From assembly GCA_017648235.1 (NCBI GenBank), contig JAGCIZ010000177.1, positions 1 to 6,826 on the forward strand: 6,826 nt of DNA, in the 5' to 3' direction. This document shows, in pieces, positions 1 to 4,288 of this stretch. The position numbers were made by a program, and so were the translations under genes. The notes under the pieces are model-generated. The model did no database searches, was not told the origin of the DNA, and was given only the letters and a program-made list of their open reading frames with translations. How positions within the stretch are numbered: position 1 is the first letter of the stretch; the number at the start of each line of letters is the position of its first letter. The stretch is from Paludibacteraceae bacterium. Lineage in GTDB: Bacteria > Bacteroidota > Bacteroidia > Bacteroidales > Paludibacteraceae.

Positions 1-607
1 AAACCTGAATGCTTTCCATCCAAGTTCCAGGGATGTATTCCATTCCATAGTTTGATGCCAATCCGCGTATGCCCGGTGTATTTTCAGTAAGCATTTGCAC
101 ATAATTTCCCGACAAACCGAGCATTTTTATTTGTTTTGCTCCAGTTGCTGCGTCGCTATACGAAACATCTACCGATGCGTTTGTTTCGAAACTCTCGGAG
201 AGATTGCAACAAGCTGCTCGGCAAAGTTCTGCACCCGTTATTTTTTGTGTTTGGGTGGCTGAAAATCTGTAATTCAACGTGCTTACCGCACGGGCATTTA
301 CTTCCACTTCGTCCAACTCTTCTTGCTTTTCTTCAAGCGAAATATGAAGAAATGCAGTGTCTTTTACCGCAATAAGCATTGTTTGATAACCAAGATAACG
401 GACTTCGAGAGTATCCGTTTTTTCATTTTTTTTCAGTTCGAAATATCCCTGAAGGTTGCTAGTGGTACCAAATCCAGTGTTGTGCCAAAGAACTTCGGCT
501 CCAATTATTGGTTGCTCGTTCGCAGTTACACTACCTCGTATTGTAGTAGCATTTGTGATATTAAATATAAATATTGTAAATATCAGAGATAATAGTCTTG
601 TTTTCAT
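1..607 (-). CDS. TonB-dependent outer-membrane receptor, N-terminal part (runs off the left edge)
   Basis: The first 202 residues are present, read from an ATG at 607 without interruption to the window edge. Residues 1-20 (MKTRLLSLIF start, ending NITNA) form a signal peptide. Residues about 22-92 form a carboxypeptidase-regulatory-like beta-sandwich, with IRGSV, the NLQGYFEL turn and the VRYLGYQT strand typical of Bacteroidota receptors. After a Glu-rich linker (LDEVEV, 98-103), a plug domain starts near 105 and includes IKMLGLSGNYVQML (160-173) and TPGIRGL (177-183). The protein should sit in the outer membrane and import a ligand using TonB-ExbBD energy. The plug holds three close cysteines (C129, C133, C134) before NLSESFE, a motif I recall from a Bacteroidota receptor subfamily found near metal-related genes. 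The ligand cannot be told, because barrel and loops lie outside the window. The gene lies 79 bases behind a Cys/His-rich secreted protein and is probably co-transcribed with it. Confidence 0.93.
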   Translation of the reverse strand, partial: MKTRLLSLIFTIFIFNITNATTIRGSVTANEQPIIGAEVLWHNTGFGTTSNLQGYFELKKNEKTDTLEVRYLGYQTMLIAVKDTAFLHISLEEKQEELDEVEVNARAVSTLNYRFSATQTQKITGAELCRAACCNLSESFETNASVDVSYSDAATGAKQIKMLGLSGNYVQMLTENTPGIRGLASNYGMEYIPGTWMESIQV

Positions 608-686
608 TTTTTATTCGATTAAAAGGTAAATAATTCATGAATCCCATATCTAAAATTTATGGAACAGATAAAAATTTACTTTTTAA
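608..686 (-). other. Intergenic spacer between the Cys/His-rich gene and the TonB receptor gene
   Basis: These 79 bases are AT-rich and contain no terminator-like hairpin followed by a T run, which favours co-transcription of the two flanking genes. A perfect 10-base palindrome, ATTCATGAAT, lies at 633-642. Close to the receptor start, the minus strand reads TACCTTTT, a 7-of-8 match to the TAnnTTTG -7 element but with no clear -33 partner. A secondary promoter or operator is therefore possible but weakly supported. No Shine-Dalgarno sequence precedes the receptor start, as is usual in Bacteroidota. Confidence 0.4.
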
Positions 687-1139
687 TCAAATTATGAAAG
701 TAGATATTTTCTCCAAAATTGTTCTCCCCGATAGCAGAGGTGGAATTGTAAGAAAATCTTTAGAGTAATCAGATTTTACTATAAACTCTGAAATAGAAAA
801 ATTGAGTTTAATGAATCTAAAAACAAAATCAGGATTTATTTTTATTTGTTTCTGTAAGGTATAAATGTTTGTTGAAATGCGAGTTAAACTACAATCATCA
901 GAAGTTGCTGATATTCCTTTTTCATTGTCAGATTCATGATTGCAGCAATGATTTTCTGCTTTTTCATCATGTTGATGTTTAAAATGTAGGTCGGAGCATG
1001 AATCTGTAAGAAAAACTTCAATGAATCCATGTTCTGCACATGTGTTACAACAAAAGTTAGCAACATTAAATCCTGTTGCCGATGTTAAAAAGAAACATAC
1101 TAATGTTGTAATTATGCTATTAATAAGAAGCTTCCTCAT
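687..1139 (-). CDS. Small secreted Cys/His-rich protein, HYC_CC_PP-like, possible metal-binding partner of the TonB receptor
   Basis: This is a 150-residue protein with a signal peptide (MRKLLINSII through about ATG at 21-23). The mature part has clustered metal-type ligands: C30, C31, C34 and H37; then C48, H52, H55 and H57; then H64, C65, C66 and H68; then C83. A conserved-looking tail carries IPPLLSGR (132-139). The order of an N-terminal Cys motif, a central CC and a terminal PP matches the HYC_CC_PP family as I recall it, although here the first motif reads NFCC instead of HYC. No function is established for that family. The ATG at 1139 is preferred over an in-frame ATG at 1187 because it begins at the signal peptide, and because a good promoter (1148-1177) lies between the two. 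The gene leads a probable two-gene unit with the TonB receptor. Metal binding is inferred from composition and neighbour; a redox or sensor role is also possible. Confidence 0.75.
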   Translation of the reverse strand: MRKLLINSIITTLVCFFLTSATGFNVANFCCNTCAEHGFIEVFLTDSCSDLHFKHQHDEKAENHCCNHESDNEKGISATSDDCSLTRISTNIYTLQKQIKINPDFVFRFIKLNFSISEFIVKSDYSKDFLTIPPLLSGRTILEKISTFII

Positions 1140-1147
1140 TTCGGTTG

Positions 1148-1177
1148 CAAAAGTAGTGAAAGTGTCATAATTACAAA
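1148..1177 (-). promoter_or_regulatory. Bacteroidota-type promoter for the Cys/His-rich gene and TonB receptor
   Basis: Read on the minus strand, a -33 element TTTG (1174-1177) is followed after 18 bases by TACTTTTG (1148-1155), an exact match to the TAnnTTTG -7 consensus. Transcription would begin near 1141-1144, only a few bases before the ATG at 1139, so the mRNA would be nearly leaderless. This placement argues against translation from the upstream in-frame ATG at 1187. The site is predicted by pattern only. Confidence 0.6.
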
Positions 1178-1243
1178 CAATTACCAATAACCGGATTTTG
1201 TTAAATAAATATAATTATGTCGATTTTATACTGGATTTTTACA

Positions 1244-1281
1244 AAAAAACTTGAGCATTACTTAGTTTGCTCAAGTTTTTT
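1244..1281 (-). terminator. Rho-independent terminator after the PagL-like gene
   Basis: An 8-base-pair perfect stem, CTTGAGCA (1250-1257) against TGCTCAAG (1268-1275), encloses a 10-base loop. It is flanked by A7 on the left and T6 on the right. On the minus strand the stem is followed by a run of T, just after the stop of the PagL-like gene at 1302. The symmetrical A and T flanks could also let it work on the plus strand, where no gene needs it. It insulates the downstream Cys/His-rich and TonB receptor unit. Confidence 0.85.
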
Positions 1282-1301
1282 CTTTTCTAACCAGAGATAT
1301 T

Positions 1302-2597
1302 CTACTGATAATTCTTCCACCAATCTTTTTTATAATGAAAGATTACCTCCTTGTTATTAGGGTGTTTCTTTTTGTTAACAAAAGGAATTTGATAACCAAT
1401 ACCAAACTCAATGTATTCACATATATGGTAATGGGTTTTTGCTAAAGCTTGTACATAAATATTATCCCATACACGGCATTTTACACCAAAACGGATATAG
1501 TGCCAAGCCTCATCAGAACCAGCCGAATTTCCTTTGTAAAAGAGAGGACGTTTTCCATGTCCATAAATGGGATGGTCAACGCTATAATAGTTTCGAGAAG
1601 GATTGAAAAGATAAACTCCCCAATCAACCATCGCAGTAACTCTACCAAACAACAACTCGTTGTTTATGCTTACACCAACACGAATCTTATCTGATTGTTT
1701 GTAATCAATGTCAGTTCTAAAAAGACCACGGTTTGTTTTTGCTGATATTGCATCATTGTAGAACACGTCAATACCTCCTCCAATACCATACCAATTGCAG
1801 ATATTATATATTGCTCCTGTATGAAATGTAGAAATAAAAAAGTTGTGTTTATCAGCGAGATCTGCAGACTGAGAGCCAGCAGACAAAGTTACGTTTAAAC
1901 TCCATCTGTAGGGAAGGTTTGGAAATTTTATAGGTTCTTTTTCTTCCTCTTTTTGAGGATTGATCGTAGAAATTAAACCAACACCTCCATAAAGAACATT
2001 AGCACCCATGTTTGGTTCTTTTGTGCGGCCATTGCTCATATGAAAGAAACCTAACTCTGTATTGATGGTAAAATTACGAGTGATAGGAAAATTTAGGTTC
2101 AAACCACCATTCAAAAAAGCATTAAGGTGAGAGCCAAACGTATAATGAGCAGTAACATCATCGCGGCTTGTATTTTGAGTGTTAGTCCAATAAGTTTCAG
2201 AACAATATCCTAAACCTGAAGCTAGTTTAATTGCAAGTTCAAAATGTTTAACACGTACACAATTAAGCATGATATAAGGGTATACAGAAACAGTATGCCC
2301 CATTACTTTATCACCCAAATCAATGTATGATACACCAAGCCCAACAGTGGAATTGTTCAAATACTGTTGCCATGGACGTTGTTGAGAGGATGGAAATTCA
2401 ATCCCGAAATTCACACCAGATGGAGCCGTAGGATTGATTGCTTCCATATTCCCGTTCATACTAAGATATGTGCCTACGAACGGTTGAACTTTGATTGCAA
2501 ATCTATCATTGCCACTTTGGTGTTTTACTGTTTTTTTTGCTGATATAAAATTTACAATTAAAATTATCGATAATAGCAGTAAAGAAAAACGTTTCAT
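1302..2597 (-). CDS. PagL-like / acyloxyacyl hydrolase family outer-membrane protein, two-part barrel
   Basis: This 431-residue protein starts with a signal peptide (1-20, ending NFISA) and then alternates polar and hydrophobic residues in strand after strand, as in an outer-membrane beta-barrel. Residues about 33-212 fit the PagL lipid A 3-O-deacylase fold and carry HMSNG (H186, S188, N189), which matches the catalytic His-x-Ser-Asn motif, followed by EPNMG. By spacing, the third catalytic residue of Pseudomonas PagL (Glu, 14 after the His) corresponds here to N200. A charged, Pro-containing linker (215-230) leads to a second strand-rich region (231-406) that includes KTHYHICEYIEFGIGY (387-402) but no HxSN motif. 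The expected role is removal of an acyl chain from lipid A in the outer leaflet; activity is unproven given the missing acid. The gene is monocistronic, between the tRNA terminator and its own terminator. No convincing promoter is seen in the 45 bases upstream, where the best -7 match is TAATTTTA. Confidence 0.82.
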   Translation of the reverse strand: MKRFSLLLLSIILIVNFISAKKTVKHQSGNDRFAIKVQPFVGTYLSMNGNMEAINPTAPSGVNFGIEFPSSQQRPWQQYLNNSTVGLGVSYIDLGDKVMGHTVSVYPYIMLNCVRVKHFELAIKLASGLGYCSETYWTNTQNTSRDDVTAHYTFGSHLNAFLNGGLNLNFPITRNFTINTELGFFHMSNGRTKEPNMGANVLYGGVGLISTINPQKEEEKEPIKFPNLPYRWSLNVTLSAGSQSADLADKHNFFISTFHTGAIYNICNWYGIGGGIDVFYNDAISAKTNRGLFRTDIDYKQSDKIRVGVSINNELLFGRVTAMVDWGVYLFNPSRNYYSVDHPIYGHGKRPLFYKGNSAGSDEAWHYIRFGVKCRVWDNIYVQALAKTHYHICEYIEFGIGYQIPFVNKKKHPNNKEVIFHYKKDWWKNYQ

Positions 2598-2646
2598 TTT
2601 ATTTAAAATTATAATTTGGATGTGATATTTTTTTACAAAAAAACAA

Positions 2647-2680
2647 ATTAAGCACCTATTCTTTCATTTAAGTGCTTAAT
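2647..2680 (-). terminator. Terminator of the tRNA-Leu / tRNA-Lys transcript
   Basis: A perfect 9-base-pair stem, ATTAAGCAC (2647-2655) against GTGCTTAAT (2672-2680), encloses a 16-base loop. On the minus strand it is followed by TTG and then a run of seven T, the expected form of an intrinsic terminator 12 bases behind the tRNA-Lys 3' end. On the plus strand it is followed by CTTTTT, so it may act in both directions. Confidence 0.75.
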
Positions 2681-2692
2681 CTTTTTAGCCTG

Positions 2693-2765
2693 TATTCCCG
2701 AAGGGGCTCGAACCCTTGACCCACTGATTAAGAGTCAGTTGCTCTACCAACTGAGCTACGGAAAC
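2693..2765 (-). tRNA. tRNA-Lys (anticodon CTT)
   Basis: On the minus strand this 73-base gene folds as a full cloverleaf. The acceptor GTTTCCG (2759-2765) pairs with CGGGAAT (2694-2700), including wobble pairs, and the discriminator is A at 2693. The D arm contains GCTC and GTTGGTAGAGC. The anticodon loop is CTCTTAA with CTT at 2730-2732, reading AAG. The T arm AAGGG-TTCGAGC-CCCTT is perfect. The CCA end is not encoded and must be added after transcription. It lies 13 bases behind tRNA-Leu, so the two are very likely one transcript. Confidence 0.96.
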
Positions 2766-2778
2766 ATTTATTTTTTTG

Positions 2779-2862
2779 TGCGCAAGATGAGACTCGAACT
2801 CACACGAGGTTGCCCCCACTACCCCCTCAAAGTAGCGTGTATACCAATTTCACCACTTGCGC
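2779..2862 (-). tRNA. tRNA-Leu (anticodon GAG)
   Basis: On the minus strand this 84-base class II tRNA has a perfect 7-base-pair acceptor, GCGCAAG (2856-2862) against CTTGCGC (2780-2786), with discriminator A at 2779. The anticodon stem is CTACT/GGTAG and the loop is TTGAGGG, with GAG at 2826-2828, reading CUC and CUU. A long G/C-rich variable arm follows, as expected for leucine, and the T arm contains TTCGAGT closed by GTGAG/CTCAT. CCA is not encoded. It is the first gene of the tRNA unit, behind a Bacteroidota-type promoter. Confidence 0.96.
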
Positions 2863-2888
2863 TGAGGGTTGTTGTTTAACAACGGGTG

Positions 2889-2918
2889 CAAAGGTATTTA
2901 TTTTGTTTGAAATAGAAA
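2889..2918 (-). promoter_or_regulatory. Promoter of the tRNA-Leu / tRNA-Lys unit
   Basis: On the minus strand TACCTTTG (2889-2896) exactly matches the TAnnTTTG -7 element. It is preceded, after an 18-base spacer, by TTTC (2915-2918), a 3-of-4 match to TTTG. The spacer equals that of the promoter at 1148-1177. Transcription would start near 2882-2885, giving a leader of about 20 bases before the mature tRNA-Leu. A small palindrome (GTTGTT-T-AACAAC, 2871-2883) falls in that leader. Confidence 0.6.
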
Positions 2919-2938
2919 TATTTTTTTTGACTAAATTT

Positions 2939-2946
2939 TATCTTTG
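2939..2946 (+). promoter_or_regulatory. Possible upstream -7 element for bamD
   Basis: TATCTTTG is an exact match to TAnnTTTG on the plus strand, about 100 bases before the bamD start. At the expected distance upstream the sequence is AATA rather than TTTG, so only half of the promoter is convincing. If used, it would give a leader of about 95 bases. Confidence 0.3.
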
Positions 2947-3001
2947 TTACATCATCATATTACAATGCTTAGCATAAAAAAAACAAAAAGAAAAATATCC
3001 T

Positions 3002-3031
3002 TTTTTTGTTTCTTCAAATTGCGTATATTTG
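3002..3031 (+). promoter_or_regulatory. Proximal promoter for bamD-rpoZ
   Basis: TATATTTG (3024-3031) exactly matches the -7 consensus and lies 15 bases before the preferred bamD ATG at 3047. Upstream is a run of T ending in G (3001-3008). It gives TTTT at an 18-base spacing or TTTG at a short 15-base spacing. Transcription would begin near 3036-3039, with a leader of about 10 bases. The element covers the alternative TTG codon at 3029, which would then not be in the mRNA. Confidence 0.5.
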
Positions 3032-3046
3032 CAGACTTTTTGGGTA

Positions 3047-3853
3047 ATGCGCAAAATTGGTATTCATATTGTTTGGATAATGTTAGTGTTAAGTTCTTGC
3101 GGAACGTATCATCAGATACAAAAAAGCAAAGATGTTGATGCTAAATTTGTGGCTGCAAAAAATTATTTTCAGGATAAGAAATATGCAAAAGCCGCTACTT
3201 TGTTCGACGAAATTTCAGTCCACTTTCGAGGCACAATGCAAGCTCAAGAAATTTTGTTTTTACTCTCGGAATCTTATTTTGGACAAAAAGATTACTATGC
3301 CGCTGTAGAGCATTATGAAATTTACTTAAAAAATTACCCACAAGGCGAATATGTTCGTGAAAGTAATTTCATGAGAGGTCTTTGTTATTACAAACTTTCT
3401 CCAGATGCTCGACTCGACCAAGAATACACCATAAAAGGAATTTCGGCGTTCGAAGATTACGTAGCACTTTATCCAAATTCGGATAAAACATCTGAAGCCT
3501 ACAATTATCTAAACGAGTTGAAAGAAAAATTGGCTAGAAAGGCATATTTGAATTGTAAAATTTATTATGATTTAGGCATATATATGGGGAACAATTACCG
3601 TTCTGCTATTATATGTGCAGAAGATGCCATTCGTAACTATCCCGAATCGGAATATTGCGACGATTTGCATTTCTTGATTTTAAAATCAAAATGGAAAGAA
3701 GCTCAATATAGCGTAGCTGAACGAAAAGAAGAACGTTATAGCGAAGTTGTTGACGAATATTACAACTACATCAACGAGTTTCCAGAAGGGAAAAATCTAA
3801 AAGATGCAGACAAAATACTAAAAGAAGCGAAAAATTATTTAAAAGAAAAATAA
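3047..3853 (+). CDS. bamD: BamD, outer-membrane protein assembly lipoprotein
   Basis: This is a 268-residue lipoprotein of the BAM complex, which folds beta-barrel proteins into the outer membrane; BamD anchors in the inner leaflet of that membrane and binds BamA. Residues 1-18 form a lipoprotein signal with lipobox LSSC and the lipidated Cys at 18. Residues about 30-245 form tetratricopeptide-type helical pairs: AAKNYFQDKKYAKAATLFDE, AAVEHYEIYLKNYP, AFEDYVALYPNS and AIRNYPESEY all show the TPR pattern. SPDARLDQEYT (118-128) is a family signature between repeats. The ATG at 3047 is chosen over an in-frame TTG at 3029 because it directly starts the lipoprotein signal and lies just behind a promoter element. 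rpoZ follows after 2 bases, so the two are co-transcribed. Length is normal for the Bacteroidota form. Confidence 0.92.
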   Translation: MRKIGIHIVWIMLVLSSCGTYHQIQKSKDVDAKFVAAKNYFQDKKYAKAATLFDEISVHFRGTMQAQEILFLLSESYFGQKDYYAAVEHYEIYLKNYPQGEYVRESNFMRGLCYYKLSPDARLDQEYTIKGISAFEDYVALYPNSDKTSEAYNYLNELKEKLARKAYLNCKIYYDLGIYMGNNYRSAIICAEDAIRNYPESEYCDDLHFLILKSKWKEAQYSVAERKEERYSEVVDEYYNYINEFPEGKNLKDADKILKEAKNYLKEK

Positions 3854-3855
3854 AT

Positions 3856-4182
3856 ATGGATTTCAAAAAAACAAAAGCACCAAATTCTATTGTTACTAGA
3901 GACATGAACGATTTAAGTTCAAACGTTGGTAACGTGTACGAAACAGTAAATATCATTGCAAAACGAGCAAATCAAATCAACCATGATTTGAAAGATGAAT
4001 TGGGCAAAAAATTGCAAGAATATGGTTCATTGACCGACAATTTGGAAGAAATCACTGAAAATCGTGAACAAATTGCCATCTCTCGCTATTATGAAAAAAT
4101 CCCAAAAGCAACCTTAATTGCAACACAGGAGTTCATCGAAGACAAAGTGGTTTATCGTGATCCATCCGAAATGGCGGAATAA
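3856..4182 (+). CDS. rpoZ: RNA polymerase omega subunit, Bacteroidota type (Rpb6-like)
   Basis: This 108-residue protein matches the RNA polymerase Rpb6/omega family as seen in Bacteroidota. The recognisable core is TRDMNDLSSNVGNVYETVNI followed by IAKRANQI (about 14-42), a helix that in omega packs on the beta-prime subunit and helps enzyme assembly and stability. A second helical part (45-75) and an acidic tail ending YRDPSEMAE follow. It begins 2 bases after the bamD stop, a coupling I recall as common in this phylum. Likely transcription is from the bamD promoter, with a hairpin at 4220-4263 as its probable end. Confidence 0.88.
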   Translation: MDFKKTKAPNSIVTRDMNDLSSNVGNVYETVNIIAKRANQINHDLKDELGKKLQEYGSLTDNLEEITENREQIAISRYYEKIPKATLIATQEFIEDKVVYRDPSEMAE

Positions 4183-4219
4183 TAGTTTCTTTTTTACATA
4201 CTATATTAGTATTCTAGGG

Positions 4220-4263
4220 AAAAGATAAAGTCAAAGTTTCTTCGAACTTTTTCGTTATCTTTT
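4220..4263 (+). terminator. Long imperfect hairpin after rpoZ, probable terminator or attenuator
   Basis: An outer 9-base-pair stem, AAAAGATAA (4220-4228) with TTATCTTTT (4255-4263), and an inner 6-base-pair stem, AAAGTT (4233-4238) with AACTTT (4245-4250), are separated by a 4x4 internal loop. The apex is TCTTCG. The downstream side is T-rich (TTTT, then C, TTGCATTTTTT). It begins 38 bases after the rpoZ stop and could end the bamD-rpoZ transcript or attenuate entry into coaBC. It is AT-rich, so its stability is modest. Confidence 0.5.
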
Positions 4264-4264
4264 C

Positions 4265-4288
4265 TTGCATTTTTTAGCGCTAATGCAA
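4265..4288 (+). promoter_or_regulatory. Inverted repeat reaching the coaBC start codon
   Basis: TTGCATT (4265-4271) and AATGCAA (4282-4288) form a perfect 7-base-pair stem with a 10-base loop that contains AGCGCT. The last paired base is the A of the coaBC ATG, so folding of the mRNA would partly hide the start codon. It may be a translational control element or a binding site; no matching protein can be named. Confidence 0.35.

Noticed and set aside
136..592. Two plus-strand open frames (136-375 and 323-592)
   Set aside because: They oppose the TonB receptor, whose signal peptide and domains are clear on the minus strand, and their products show no family features.
884..1066. Minus-strand 60-codon frame inside the Cys/His-rich gene
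   Set aside because: It is a different frame of the same strand, without a signal peptide or the ordered Cys/His clusters.
1140..1187. N-terminal extension of the Cys/His-rich protein from ATG 1187
   Set aside because: The added 16 residues are polar and precede a normal signal peptide, and they overlap the predicted promoter.
1449..1694. Plus-strand frame opposite the PagL-like gene
   Set aside because: It is a shadow of a long barrel-encoding gene with signal peptide and HxSN motif.
2598..2640. Promoter for the PagL-like gene
   Set aside because: The best pair on the minus strand is TTTG and TAATTTTA with a 24-base spacer, which is too long and one base off consensus to list as a feature.
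2944..3138. 64-codon plus-strand frame before and into bamD
   Set aside because: It overlaps bamD in another frame, spans the promoter region, and encodes a Lys/Phe-rich AT-driven peptide.
3771..3956. Minus-strand 61-codon frame across the bamD-rpoZ junction
   Set aside because: It is antisense to two well-supported genes and has no family features.
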